DNA of 64,000 nucleotides from Phycisphaerales bacterium (GCA_020247305.1 JADCJE010000047.1:106516-170515), one strand, 5' to 3'; shown: positions 23,489-33,479, counted from the first letter of the stretch. Made by a program: numbers and translations. Notes: a model not told the origin generated them from the sequence alone.

Positions 23489-24046
23489 TCAGTTGTTCGA
23501 CCGGCGGATGAACGGCTCCTGCGCGCGCGGCGCCCATTCTTCGGCCGGCGGCACCAGCGGCTCTTCGGCCGCCTGTTCCTGCGCCGTGCAGCGGATGCGC
23601 CACGACCAGCCCGGCCGCAGGTGGGCGTCGAGCGTCGGCGTCATCAGTTCGTCGACGTAGTACGAGCCGCGGGCGATCGGGCTGGCCGTCGGCAGGATCG
23701 CGACGCAGGTGCGCGTGTCGACCGGGTCGCCTTCGGCATCGAGCACGTCGAGCGAGATCCAGGCTTGCACGACCGGACGGCGCGTGCGGTTCTGGTACTG
23801 GAACCGGCAGCGCACGTAGGTGTTGCCGGGAAAGCCGTCGAGGCTGACGTCCAGCACCGTGACGCGACCGTGGCCTTCGAAGTCGAGCGTCTGGCGGCTG
23901 TTGTACTGCGCGCGAAACACGTTCTGGATGTGCTGGAACTCGCGCAGTTCCTGCACCTGCGGCGGCGGCGCCTGCGGCGGCGCAGGCGGCGCGGCGCAGG
24001 CGGCGAGGACGGCGAGCAGCGGCAGGGCGCAGACGGGGTGCTTCAT
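23489..24046 (-). CDS. Putative lipoprotein (YcfL-like)
   Basis: LLAVLAACAAPP lipobox; YVRCRFQYQNRTRRPVVQAW. Confidence 0.72.
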   Translation of the reverse strand: MKHPVCALPLLAVLAACAAPPAPPQAPPPQVQELREFQHIQNVFRAQYNSRQTLDFEGHGRVTVLDVSLDGFPGNTYVRCRFQYQNRTRRPVVQAWISLDVLDAEGDPVDTRTCVAILPTASPIARGSYYVDELMTPTLDAHLRPGWSWRIRCTAQEQAAEEPLVPPAEEWAPRAQEPFIRRSNN

Positions 24047-24084
24047 GGCGTGGCGCTAGCAAGGTCCGTGCCGGCAGCCGCGAC

Positions 24085-25929
24085 TCACGAACCGAGCCGC
24101 AGCCGCAGGCCGTTGGTCAGCGCGAAGGGTACGGCCGCGGCGGGGGCGAGGTCGACCAGCAAGCCCTGGGCGAACAGGTCCTGGCCCAGCAACGGCGGGG
24201 CGAACGGCGTCGCGTACGGCAGCGCCACCGGGCCGGCGCCGGTCCACATGCCGGCGTAGAGGCCGACGTTCGGCTGCGCGGTGTCGAGCAGCAGTTCGCC
24301 CGGCTGGCCGGGGGCCATGCCGAAGCCCGGCAGTGGTATGCCGCATGGCGCGCCCGGCGCCTGGCCGAGGCCGAGGAACACGAACACCGCGGTGCTGCCC
24401 GGGCCCTGCGACGCCAGCGGGTTGTCGGCGGCGAGCGCCACAGTGGTCCCGAGGGCCGGCCGGCCGGCGGCGACGAGGCTGTTGGCCGGGTTGCTGCACC
24501 CGATCGCGGTCGCGGTGGCCAGCGTCACGCCGAGGTTGCCGGCGACGTCCACCGCCGCGCCGTAGACGTCGGCAGCGCCGCTGCGCTGGTCGGTCCAGGC
24601 GAGCAGGCTCGTGCCGCTCGACGTGCTGGCGACCCCGAGCCGCAGCTTGTCGCTGGGGAACGAACTGGCGACCACGGGCGCGTGCCGCTGGCCGCCGGCC
24701 GCGTCGACGCCGAACACCTGCACCGACTTGCGCAGCAGGCCCAGGTCCTCGACCAGCACGGCCGCCGCCATGCCGTCGCCGACGCGCGCCGCCACCGGCG
24801 CGAACTTCACCACCGTGTTGATCGGCAGCAGGCTGACGCCGGTCGCGCCCCACTGGCGGTTGCCGAGCGCGTCGATCGACTGCGCGCCGAGGCCCCACGT
24901 CGTCTGCGCGGTGTTGCGTTCGTTCCACGCCACCTGGATCGACTGCGTCGCCGGCTGCCAGACGATCGCCGGGTCGAACTTCGAGTTGGCGTTCGTCGAC
25001 ACGTCGACGCCGTTGTGGGGGAAGACCTCGACGCCGGCGGCGGTGACGCGCTGCACGCGCGCCGAGAACGCCGTGCCGACGGCGAAGTGCCACGCGAAGA
25101 TGGCGCCGCCCTGGCCGTCGGAGGCGATGCGCGGATCGAAGGCGATCGGCAGGCTCACCTGGTCGAACACCGGCAGGCGCACGCCGCCGTTCCACAGCGG
25201 CTGGCCGAGCGCGTCGAACTTCTGCGCATGCAGATGCTTCGCGGCCGAGAACGACGTGGCGCGCACCCAACTGACGACGACCGAGCCGTCGAGCGGCGAC
25301 GCCGCGACCGGGCGCGCCCACGCCGGCGACTGGCCGGTGTCGCCCGGGATCGCGACGCCGTCGCCCGGGAAACGCGGCGCGCCGGCGACGTCGAGCCGCT
25401 GCATCTGGATCGTGCGCGTGCCAGAGTTCGACCACACGAACACGAAGTCGCCGTCGCCGGCCTCGCAGACGCGCGGGTTGCCGTCGAAGTCGACGTTGTT
25501 CGACAACGTCACGCCGTTGGCGCCCCACGCCTGCGTGCCCGCCGGGGTGACGCGGTAGGCGTAGACGTCGAGGTCGCCGCCGGCGCGCGTGTCGGTGAAC
25601 GTCAGCACGCAGTGGCCGAAGCGGTCGCCGATCAGGTCCCAGTCGATCAACGACGTCGACTGCGGGTTGTTGCTGACCAGGATGCCGCCGTGCTGCCACT
25701 GCTCGACGCCGGCGGCGTCGAAGCGCTGCAGCCAGACGGCGTAGCCGCCGTTGCGGTTGTCGAACCAGCCGACGTAGCAGCCGCCGTCCGGCGTCGCCGC
25801 GATCTTGTTGACGACCTGGTCGTTGGCGAAGTCGCCGATCGGCAGGTTGGGAGACGAGGTCGTCGGCCACTGCGCAGGCGCGGCGGCGACGAGGAGCAGG
25901 GTGGGGGCAAGGCAGGTGGGACGCCGCAT
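24085..25929 (-). CDS. Secreted hypothetical protein with C-terminal module similar to that at 9256-11814
   Basis: MRRPTCLAPTLLLVAAAPAQ signal peptide; C-terminus GCSNPANSLVAAGRPALGTTVAL...LRLRLGS. Confidence 0.82.
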   Translation of the reverse strand: MRRPTCLAPTLLLVAAAPAQWPTTSSPNLPIGDFANDQVVNKIAATPDGGCYVGWFDNRNGGYAVWLQRFDAAGVEQWQHGGILVSNNPQSTSLIDWDLIGDRFGHCVLTFTDTRAGGDLDVYAYRVTPAGTQAWGANGVTLSNNVDFDGNPRVCEAGDGDFVFVWSNSGTRTIQMQRLDVAGAPRFPGDGVAIPGDTGQSPAWARPVAASPLDGSVVVSWVRATSFSAAKHLHAQKFDALGQPLWNGGVRLPVFDQVSLPIAFDPRIASDGQGGAIFAWHFAVGTAFSARVQRVTAAGVEVFPHNGVDVSTNANSKFDPAIVWQPATQSIQVAWNERNTAQTTWGLGAQSIDALGNRQWGATGVSLLPINTVVKFAPVAARVGDGMAAAVLVEDLGLLRKSVQVFGVDAAGGQRHAPVVASSFPSDKLRLGVASTSSGTSLLAWTDQRSGAADVYGAAVDVAGNLGVTLATATAIGCSNPANSLVAAGRPALGTTVALAADNPLASQGPGSTAVFVFLGLGQAPGAPCGIPLPGFGMAPGQPGELLLDTAQPNVGLYAGMWTGAGPVALPYATPFAPPLLGQDLFAQGLLVDLAPAAAVPFALTNGLRLRLGS

Positions 25930-26026
25930 CGGCGCGATGGTAGGGGCCGGCGCGAGCCTGTCGACCGCCCCCGGCGCGGCGCTGCTCCTTGACCGAGCGC
26001 CCGCGGTGCAACATCCTGCGGGTTCG

Positions 26027-27484
26027 ATGTTCGATTCGCTCGCCACTGCGCTCGGCAAGGCCTACCGCTCGATCGTGGGCCAGAAGGTCCTGACCGAGGC
26101 CAACGTCGACGAAGGCATCCGCGCCGTCCGCACGGCCCTGTTGGAAGCCGACGTCAACTTTCAGGTCGCCAAGGAATTCGTCGCCGACGTGCGCCAGCGC
26201 GTGCTCGGCCAGAAGGTCGTCGAGTCGGTCGAGCCCGGCCAGCAGTTCGTCAAGTGCTTCCACGACGCGCTGACTGAACTGCTCGGCGGCCAGCAGACCG
26301 GCCTGCCGGTGTCGCCGCGTTCGCCGCTCGTGCTGATGATGTGCGGCCTGCAGGGCAGCGGCAAGACGACGACGTGCGCCAAGCTGGCGCTGTGGCTGCG
26401 CAAGAACAAGAAGAAGAACCCGCTGCTCGTCGCCGCCGACCTGCAGCGTCCGGCCGCCGTCGACCAGCTGCAGAGCCTCGGCAAGCAGCTCGGCATCGCC
26501 GTCTACGCCGAACCGACCAACAAGCGCCCGCCGGACGTCTGCAAGGCCGGCGTCGAGTTCGCGAAGGCGCGCGGCCACGACGTCGTGATCCTCGACACCG
26601 CCGGCCGCCTGCACGTCGACGAGCCGCTGATGCAGGAGGTGCAGCAGGTGCACGCGCTGTGCCAGCCCGACGGCGTGCTGCTGGTCTGCGACGCGATGCT
26701 GGGCCAGGACGCCGTCAACTCGGCGAAGGCCTTCCACGAGCGCCTGCCGCTGCACGGCCTGATCCTGACGAAGGTCGACGGCGACGCCCGCGGCGGCGCG
26801 GCGCTGTCGATCGTCAAGGTCACCGGCCGGCCGATCCTGTTCGCGGGCGTCGGCGAGAAGCCCGACGACCTGGAGGAGTTCGATCCGTCGCGCATGGCCG
26901 GCCGCATCCTCGGCATGGGCGACGTCGTCGGCCTCGTCGAGAAGGCGCAGTCGGTGATCGACGAGCGCGAAGCCGAGGCGGCGGCGAAGAAGCTGCAGAA
27001 GGGCCAGTTCAACTTCGAGGACTTCCTCGCGCAGTTGAACATGATCAAGAAGCTCGGCCCGCTGAAGAAGGTGCTCGGCATGCTGCCGGGCATGGGCTCG
27101 ATGATGAAGGACGTCGACCTCGACGACGCGCCGATGAAGCGCATCGAGGCGATGATCCAGTCGATGACGCCGCGCGAGCGCCAGCGGCCGGACATGATCG
27201 ACCTGCCGCGCCGCCGCCGCATCGCCGCCGGCTCGGGCAACCACCTCGACGCCGTCAACGGCCTGATCAAGCAGTTCAAGCAGATGCAGGACCTGATGAA
27301 GAAGCTCGGCAAGGGCGGCGGTTTCCCCGGCATGCCCGGTGGCATGGGGGGGCTCGGCGACCTGATGGGCGGCGGCATGGGTGGTTTGGGCGGCATGGGC
27401 GGGCTCGGCGGCATGGGCGGCCGGCCGCCGCGCGGCTTCCCCGGCGGCGGCTTTCCGGGGTTTCCGGGCGGCCGCAGGCGCTGA
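26027..27484 (+). CDS. ffh: Signal recognition particle protein Ffh
   Basis: MCGLQGSGKTTTCAKLALWLR, LLVAADLQRPAAVDQL, VILDTAGRLHVDEPLMQE, TKVDGDARGGAALS, M-domain, Gly/Met-rich tail. Confidence 0.96.
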   Translation: MFDSLATALGKAYRSIVGQKVLTEANVDEGIRAVRTALLEADVNFQVAKEFVADVRQRVLGQKVVESVEPGQQFVKCFHDALTELLGGQQTGLPVSPRSPLVLMMCGLQGSGKTTTCAKLALWLRKNKKKNPLLVAADLQRPAAVDQLQSLGKQLGIAVYAEPTNKRPPDVCKAGVEFAKARGHDVVILDTAGRLHVDEPLMQEVQQVHALCQPDGVLLVCDAMLGQDAVNSAKAFHERLPLHGLILTKVDGDARGGAALSIVKVTGRPILFAGVGEKPDDLEEFDPSRMAGRILGMGDVVGLVEKAQSVIDEREAEAAAKKLQKGQFNFEDFLAQLNMIKKLGPLKKVLGMLPGMGSMMKDVDLDDAPMKRIEAMIQSMTPRERQRPDMIDLPRRRRIAAGSGNHLDAVNGLIKQFKQMQDLMKKLGKGGGFPGMPGGMGGLGDLMGGGMGGLGGMGGLGGMGGRPPRGFPGGGFPGFPGGRRR

Positions 27485-27595
27485 TGCCGGGCGCGAAACC
27501 GCGTCCGGCAACGGAAAATCCGCTGGCGCAGGGCGGCCGTCTCTGCTTGGATTCTCGCCCCTTTCGCCGCTCCTGACGTACGGAGACAGTTTCCC

Positions 27596-27982
27596 TTGGC
27601 AGTCACGCTTCGCCTCAAGAGATTTGGACGCCTCAACCACCCGACCTACCGCGTGGTGGCCACCGACCCGCGTTTCCCGCGCGATGGTCGCATCATCGAG
27701 GCGCTCGGTTACTTCCTGCCCCTGATGCCCCGCGCCCAGGAGCAGGTCAAGCTCAACGCGGAGCGCATCCAGTACTGGCTGTCGGTCGGCGCCAAGCCGT
27801 CGGACACCGTCGCGCAGATGATCGAGAAGGCCGGCATGAAGGTGCCGACCACGAAGAAGGCCGAGCGCGCGAAGAGCAAGGGCAAGCCTGCGGCGTTCGT
27901 CGCGCCGAAGAAGAAGGTGCGCAAGCCGAAGGCTCAGCGCCGCGCCGAGAAGGCCGCGCGCGCCGCGACCGCCAAGAAGTGA
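27596..27982 (+). CDS. rpsP: 30S ribosomal protein S16 with basic C-terminal extension (TTG start)
   Basis: AVTLRLKRFGRLNHPTYRVVATDPRFPRDGRIIEALGYFLP. Confidence 0.95.
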   Translation: MAVTLRLKRFGRLNHPTYRVVATDPRFPRDGRIIEALGYFLPLMPRAQEQVKLNAERIQYWLSVGAKPSDTVAQMIEKAGMKVPTTKKAERAKSKGKPAAFVAPKKKVRKPKAQRRAEKAARAATAKK

Positions 27983-28070
27983 CCTGCCGCGCGGCGCTTC
28001 GACCGCGGCGGCGACGCCGTGGTCGCTGCCTGCGCCGTGGCCACGCCGGTTCGTCCTGCAACCCTTCTGC

Positions 28071-28850
28071 ATGCCCGATGAGGCCCCGGTGACGACGAAG
28101 AAGAAGCCGAAAACCGCGAACGCACCGGAGGCGCCGCCCGACCCGCGCCAGCCGTTGGCGCCGACCGAGGAGCACTTCGACGCGACGCTCATGGCCCTCA
28201 AGGCCGTGCTCGCCGACGTGCCGCCGCCGCCGCCGCCCGCCGAGGGCCAGCCGCCCGCTGCGCTCGACCTCGTCGACGCCGTGCTGCACATGTACTTCGC
28301 CGACGGCCTGCCGTGCGGCTACGGTCAGGAAGCGCGCCGCCGCATCGCGGAGGGTTTCGTCGATCGCAACGAGTTCCGCGTCACCGAGGCTTTCGAGGTC
28401 GAGGACCTGCTGCGCGACCTGCCGATCCCGCGCCTGTTCGATCGCTGCCTCGCCGTCCGCGACTCGGTGGCGCAGATCTACAACGACCAGAACGGCGTGC
28501 AACTTGGCTTCCTGCGCGACGCCGGCATCGGCGACCGCAACACGTTCTTCCAACGCGTGCCGGCGCTGCAGACGCACGTCGTGCACTTCCTGACGACGGT
28601 GCTGAACCTCGAGGAAGTGCTGTTCTCGGACAAGTCGACGGTCCGCGCGCAGCAGCGCTTGGGCTGGGAAGGTCCGGCCGCCAACAAGTTCGTCGACGAG
28701 GCGCGCGCGCTGCTCAAGCCCTACGGCTACCTGTCGCTCGACGTCGGCCCGAACCTGCCGGGCCAGAAGGTCAACCTCGCGCACGAGCTGTCGCCGGCCT
28801 GCCTGCTGATGCGCCTCGCGCCGGCGGGCAAGCGCCGCGCCGCGAACTGA
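28071..28850 (+). CDS. Hypothetical protein, weak endonuclease III/HhH-GPD-like similarity
   Basis: FVDRNEFRVTEAFEVEDLL segment resembles endonuclease III-like proteins; basic N-terminus. Confidence 0.6.
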   Translation: MPDEAPVTTKKKPKTANAPEAPPDPRQPLAPTEEHFDATLMALKAVLADVPPPPPPAEGQPPAALDLVDAVLHMYFADGLPCGYGQEARRRIAEGFVDRNEFRVTEAFEVEDLLRDLPIPRLFDRCLAVRDSVAQIYNDQNGVQLGFLRDAGIGDRNTFFQRVPALQTHVVHFLTTVLNLEEVLFSDKSTVRAQQRLGWEGPAANKFVDEARALLKPYGYLSLDVGPNLPGQKVNLAHELSPACLLMRLAPAGKRRAAN

Positions 28851-28996
28851 ACGACCCGCGCCGAGCGACCGCCGAGCGTGGTCGCTGACGCTGCCGCCAG
28901 GGCGCCGGCGACCGATCGACCCGTCGGCGTCGCGCCGCGCGACCCGCAGGATCTCGCGCGCGGCGCGCCAGCGACCGCGGCTACCATGGCGACGGA

Positions 28997-29593
28997 GTGA
29001 GCGACCTCGACCTGTTCCTGGCTTCGACCTCGCCGCGGCGGCGGGACCTGTTGACGCAAGCGGGGCTGCGCTTCGCGCTCTGCGCGCCGGGGCCGGAGTA
29101 CGAGGCCGGCGGCGACGAGCACGTCGGCGCGCCCGGGGAGCCGCTGCGGCTCGCGGTCGAGCGGGCGACCCGCAAGGGCATGGGGGCTTCGTCGCCCGAT
29201 CCGCGCCTGCCGGTGCTCGCGGTCGACACCGTCGTCGATCTCGATGGCCAGGAACTCGGCAAGCCGCGCGACGTCGCCGAGGCCGAGGCCATGCTGCGCG
29301 TGCTCGCCGGCCGCCGGCATCGCGTGCACACCGCGCACTTCCTGCACCACCTCGCTTCGGGCCACACCGGCCTCGCCGTCGCCAGCGCCGAAGTGGAGTG
29401 CGGGCTGCCTGCCGCCGCCGAACTGCAGCGCTACCTCGCCTCCGGACAGTGGCGGGGCAAGGCGGGCGGCTACGGCGTCCAGGACGATGCGCAATCGTTC
29501 TTTCGCGTCGTCAGCGGCCGCTTCGACACCGTAGTCGGCCTGTCCGTGGCGGCCGTGCGCGATCTGCTGGCGCGCCTGCGGGCCGCCCGATGA
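28997..29593 (+). CDS. maf: Maf-family nucleotide pyrophosphatase (GTG start)
   Basis: DLFLASTSPRRRDLLTQAGLRF, LAVDTVVDLDGQELGKPRD, WRGKAGGYGVQDDA. Confidence 0.9.
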   Translation: MSDLDLFLASTSPRRRDLLTQAGLRFALCAPGPEYEAGGDEHVGAPGEPLRLAVERATRKGMGASSPDPRLPVLAVDTVVDLDGQELGKPRDVAEAEAMLRVLAGRRHRVHTAHFLHHLASGHTGLAVASAEVECGLPAAAELQRYLASGQWRGKAGGYGVQDDAQSFFRVVSGRFDTVVGLSVAAVRDLLARLRAAR

Positions 29594-30111
29594 ACGCGCC
29601 GGCGCGCACGCTCGCGCTGCGCCTGCTCGGCGCGGCCGTGATGGCGGCGGTGGGGTTGTACGCGCTGCACCGCGCCGCGAGCGCGAGCGCGGCCGAGGCT
29701 GCCGCCGCGGCGGCGGCACAGGCCGCACAGCGTCGCAGCGAGTCGGCGCCCGATCCGGTCGAGCAGCTCGGCTTCCCGCTGCCGGCATCGGCCGCGCCGA
29801 TCCTCGTCGCCAGCGGCCTGCAGGCGCTCGCGCCGGATGCCGCCCCCGTGGTCGAAGTGCTCGGCGACGGCTCGCTGGCGCTGCGGCGCCCGGCGACGCC
29901 ATTTGCCGGACCGCTCGCGCCGCGGCGGGCGGCGGCGATCGTCGTGCCCAGGGGGCGACTCGCCGCCTGGTCGCCCGCCGCCCGCGCCGCCTTCACCGCT
30001 GCCATCGGTGCGTTGGCGGCCGACCGCCCGGTGCCCGCCGGGCAGGTGCAGGTCGTCGATGCCCCGATCGCCGCCGCCGAACTCGCCGCCCTGCTCACCT
30101 GGATTTGGTGA
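29590..30111 (+). CDS. Hypothetical single-TM protein
   Basis: ATGA overlap with maf; N-terminal hydrophobic segment. Confidence 0.6.
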   Translation: MNAPARTLALRLLGAAVMAAVGLYALHRAASASAAEAAAAAAAQAAQRRSESAPDPVEQLGFPLPASAAPILVASGLQALAPDAAPVVEVLGDGSLALRRPATPFAGPLAPRRAAAIVVPRGRLAAWSPAARAAFTAAIGALAADRPVPAGQVQVVDAPIAAAELAALLTWIW

Positions 30112-30174
30112 CGTTTCGCGAGCGGCGCGCGAGGGGTGGGCCAGCGGAACGTGCGCATGGGCGCACACCGGCTG

Positions 30175-30202
30175 TTGACGGGCCGCCGTCCGCCCCTACA
30201 CT
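30175..30202 (+). promoter_or_regulatory. Putative sigma70 promoter for rpmE
   Basis: TTGACG - 16 nt - TACACT, 42 nt before the ATG. Confidence 0.6.
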
Positions 30203-30244
30203 CCTCGCCCCACTTGGCGCGCCGACCCGGCGTCGCCGCCCGTC

Positions 30245-30457
30245 ATGCAAGCCGACATCCATCCCAAGTACGTCGAGTGCGCGGTGACCTGCGCCTGCGG
30301 CAACAAGTTCACGACCCGCTCGGTCAAGTCCGAGATCCGCACCGACATCTGCTCGGCGTGCCATCCGTACTTCACTGGCGCGCAGAAGTTCGTCGACACG
30401 GCCGGCCGCGTCGACAAGTTCCGCAAGCGCTACGGCAAGGCCGAGGCGAAGGCCTAG
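30245..30457 (+). CDS. rpmE: 50S ribosomal protein L31 (Cys-containing, zinc-type)
   Basis: [64 protein letters not shown]. Confidence 0.97.
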   Translation: MQADIHPKYVECAVTCACGNKFTTRSVKSEIRTDICSACHPYFTGAQKFVDTAGRVDKFRKRYGKAEAKA

Positions 30458-30534
30458 GTGGGTGAGGGGGTCGCCGCTGTGCGACCTCCCGCCGCGCGAC
30501 CCGCACCCGCCGGTACGTCGGCGGCAGGATCGGC

Positions 30535-31614
30535 GTGACCGCGCTCCGTCCCAAGATCCAGCAGAAGCTCGACGGGCTCGCAGCCCGCGTGCAAGAGCTG
30601 CTCGCGCAAGCTGCCGATCCGAAGGTGCTGGAGCGCCCGGAGCGGTTGGCCGCGCTCAACAAGGAACTCGGCCTCGCCACGCCCGTGGTCGCGCTCTACC
30701 GCGACTACCAGAAGCTGGTGCAGGAGATCGCCGACTGCGAGGCGATGGCGGCGGGCGCCGACCGCGACTTCGCCGACCTTGCCGCCGCCGAATTGCCCGA
30801 CCTGCGCGCCCGCCTGCAGCCGGCCATCGACGGCCTCGTCGACGCGCTGCTCGCCGAGGACGGTGACGACCGCCGCGACTGCATCGTCGAGATTCGTGCC
30901 GGCACCGGCGGCGAGGAAGCGGCGTTGTTCGCGCGCGACCTCTGCACGCTCTACCAGCGTTATGCCACTCGCATGGGCTGGTCGTTCGAGCCGATGGACG
31001 CCACGCCCGCCGAGCAGGGCGGCTTCAAGGAGATCGTGTTCGCGCTGCGCGGCAGGAACGTCTTCGCCGCGATGCAGTTCGAGTCGGGCGGCCACCGCGT
31101 GCAGCGCGTGCCGGAGACCGAGGCCAAGGGCCGCGTGCACACGTCCGCGGCGACGGTCGCCGTGCTGCCCGAGGTCGAGGAGGTCGAGATCCGCATCGAC
31201 GACAAGGACCTGCGCGTCGACACCTACCGGTCGAGCGGCGCGGGCGGCCAGCACGTCAACAAGACCGAGTCCGCGGTGCGCATCACGCACATCCCGACCG
31301 GCACCGTCGTCGCCTGCCAGGAAGAGCGCAGCCAATTGAAGAACCGCCAGCGGGCGATGGCCCTGCTGCGCTCGCGCATCTACGACGCGCAGAAGCGCGC
31401 CGTCGACGCCGCGCGCGCCGCCGAGCGCAAGGAGCAGGTCGGCAGCGGCGACCGCAGCGACCGCATCCGCACCTACAACTTCCCGCAGGACCGGCTGTCC
31501 GACCACCGCATCAACCGCAACTTCTCGCTGGCCCATGTGATGGAGGGCAAGCTCGATCCGGTGGTGCAGGCCCTGCAGGCCGACGCGCGCGAGCGCCGCA
31601 TCGAGTCGCTGTAG
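30535..31614 (+). CDS. prfA: Peptide chain release factor 1 (GTG start)
   Basis: RAGTGGEEAALFARDL, VPETEAKGRVHTSAATVAVLPE, RSSGAGGQHVNKTESAVRITHIPTG, NFPQDRLSDHRIN. Confidence 0.96.
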   Translation: MTALRPKIQQKLDGLAARVQELLAQAADPKVLERPERLAALNKELGLATPVVALYRDYQKLVQEIADCEAMAAGADRDFADLAAAELPDLRARLQPAIDGLVDALLAEDGDDRRDCIVEIRAGTGGEEAALFARDLCTLYQRYATRMGWSFEPMDATPAEQGGFKEIVFALRGRNVFAAMQFESGGHRVQRVPETEAKGRVHTSAATVAVLPEVEEVEIRIDDKDLRVDTYRSSGAGGQHVNKTESAVRITHIPTGTVVACQEERSQLKNRQRAMALLRSRIYDAQKRAVDAARAAERKEQVGSGDRSDRIRTYNFPQDRLSDHRINRNFSLAHVMEGKLDPVVQALQADARERRIESL

Positions 31615-31821
31615 GTCGGCGACCGCGGCGCGCGGCATGGTCCGGCGGGGCCCCTTGGCCCGTTGCCGCCGCGGATTCCCCGCCCCGTCTGAACCGTCGC
31701 GCGGCTCCCGCCGTAGTGCCGGGCGCAGCCCGGATTCCTGCGTGACTGGCGGCGTCGCTTGCGCCACGATCCCGCAGCCTCGGACCCCGTACCCTCTCGC
31801 TATCCGACTGGAGTCGACACG

Positions 31822-32529
31822 ATGACCGATACCGCGCCCCAAGACCTCACGACGCTCGAACCCCTGGAGCCGATCAGCGCGCCCGCGGCGGACGCGGCCG
31901 CCGGTCCGGGCACGGCGGATGCGATGCTGATGGCGATGCGCTCGGGCCTGCCCGCCCCGGCGTACAACCCGTACTGCCGCGACGTCAGCTTCTACCGCTT
32001 CCTGTTCGCCGGCGTCGTCATGTTCGCCGGCTGCATGATGCCGATCAGCGCCGATCTGACGCGCTCCGGCTTCACGACGATGAGCGGCGGCGTCTACACG
32101 CTGATCGCCGTCGCGATGGTCTGGTCGTGGTGGGCGTCGATCGCCAACAACCGCCCGGTCGGCCTCAAGTGGCTGCTGTTCGCGGCGGCGCCGCTGATCG
32201 GCAGCGTCATGCACCTGATGGCCTTCGACCCGACGGCTGCGCTCGAAGCAGCGGACAAGGCCGGCTGGCTCAAGAAGGACGGGTTCACGTGTTCGGACTC
32301 GTGGGCCGGCCTGTTCAAGGACATGGGCGGCGCGATCATGAAGGACGCCGCGGCCGGCGTGCGCGTCGAGGGCTTCTGGCGCCTGCTGGGTGTCGGCAAC
32401 GTCTTCGTGTTCCTCGGCGCGCTGATGGCCGAACTCGGCTTCCTCGGCGGCATCGTCGGCGGCGCCAAGAAGAACAAGGCGGACACCAAGGCCAAGATGC
32501 AGGCCTCCTCCGAGCGCAAGCGCAAGTGA
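31822..32529 (+). CDS. Hypothetical multi-pass membrane protein
   Basis: FLFAGVVMFAGCMMPI, GVYTLIAVAMVWSWWASIA, VFVFLGALMAELGFLGGIVGG. Confidence 0.72.
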   Translation: MTDTAPQDLTTLEPLEPISAPAADAAAGPGTADAMLMAMRSGLPAPAYNPYCRDVSFYRFLFAGVVMFAGCMMPISADLTRSGFTTMSGGVYTLIAVAMVWSWWASIANNRPVGLKWLLFAAAPLIGSVMHLMAFDPTAALEAADKAGWLKKDGFTCSDSWAGLFKDMGGAIMKDAAAGVRVEGFWRLLGVGNVFVFLGALMAELGFLGGIVGGAKKNKADTKAKMQASSERKRK

Positions 32530-32539
32530 GCGCGGTGCG

Positions 32540-33430
32540 GTGAGCACGCCGACGCCGAGCAGCGCCGGCGACGCGCCGGCGCACACCGTGTTGAGCGTGC
32601 TGCGCGGCGCCGAGTCGTGGCTGCACAAGCGCGGCGTCGACGCGCCCAAGCGTTCGGCCGAGTTGCTGCTCGGCCACGTGCTCTCCCTGAGCCGCCTGCA
32701 GCTCTACCTCGCCCACGATCGGCCGATGGACGAGCGCGAGCGCGCGGCGATGCGCGCGCTGCTGCTGCGCCGCGGGGAAGGCGAACCGGTCGCCTACCTG
32801 CTCGGCACTTGGAGCTTCCGCGGGCTCGAACTGGCCGTGTCGTCGGCGACGCTGATCCCGCGCCCCGAGACCGAGGAGGTCGTCGGGCACGCACTGGAGC
32901 GCCTGCCGACCGGCGGCGTCGCGCTCGACCTCGGCGCCGGCAGCGGCGCGATCGCGGTGTCGCTCGCCGTCGCGCGCCCCGACGCGCGCGTCGTCGCCGT
33001 CGACGTCAGCGCCGACGCGCTCGCCGTCGCCGCCCGCAACGTCGCGCGCCATGGCCTCGGCGAGCGCGTGGCGCTGCGCCAGGGCGCGTGGTGGGCGCCG
33101 GTCGCCGACGGCGAGCAGTTCGACCTCGTCGTCAGCAACCCGCCCTACATCGATCCGCAGCGTCCCGACGGCCTCGCCGCCGACGTCGCCGCGTACGAGC
33201 CCGCGCTGGCCCTGTTCAGCGCGCCGGGCGACGCGGCGTCGTGCTACCGCGCGATCGTCGCCGGCCTGGAGCGCCATCTGCGCTCCGGCGGGTGGTTCGT
33301 CGCCGAGACCGGCGTCGGGGCCAGCGGGCCGGCGCTCGCGCTGCTCGGCGACCAGCCGTTCCTGGCGGACGTCCGATTGCTGCCCGACCTCGCGGGCATC
33401 GGGCGCGTCCTCGTGGCGCAGCGCCGCTGA
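32540..33430 (+). CDS. prmC: Peptide chain release factor N5-glutamine methyltransferase (GTG start)
   Basis: GEPVAYLLGTWSFRGLELAVSSATLIPRPETEEVV, LDLGAGSGAIAVSLA, LVVSNPPYIDP. Confidence 0.94.
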   Translation: MSTPTPSSAGDAPAHTVLSVLRGAESWLHKRGVDAPKRSAELLLGHVLSLSRLQLYLAHDRPMDERERAAMRALLLRRGEGEPVAYLLGTWSFRGLELAVSSATLIPRPETEEVVGHALERLPTGGVALDLGAGSGAIAVSLAVARPDARVVAVDVSADALAVAARNVARHGLGERVALRQGAWWAPVADGEQFDLVVSNPPYIDPQRPDGLAADVAAYEPALALFSAPGDAASCYRAIVAGLERHLRSGGWFVAETGVGASGPALALLGDQPFLADVRLLPDLAGIGRVLVAQRR

Positions 33431-33479
33431 CGCGCGCTGCCTGCGGGGTCGCCGACGCGGGCCGCGCCGGCGCGGTCGG

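Noticed and set aside
22050-24062. 670-aa minus ORF
   Set aside because: Mostly antisense to the M28 peptidase; the lipoprotein gene 23489-24046 lies in a different frame with proper motifs.
24056-28291. 1411-aa minus-strand ORF
   Set aside because: Antisense to ffh, rpsP and part of 28071-28850; Arg/His/Ala-rich shadow ORF typical of GC-rich DNA. Only the correct-frame lipoprotein and secreted gene within this region were kept.
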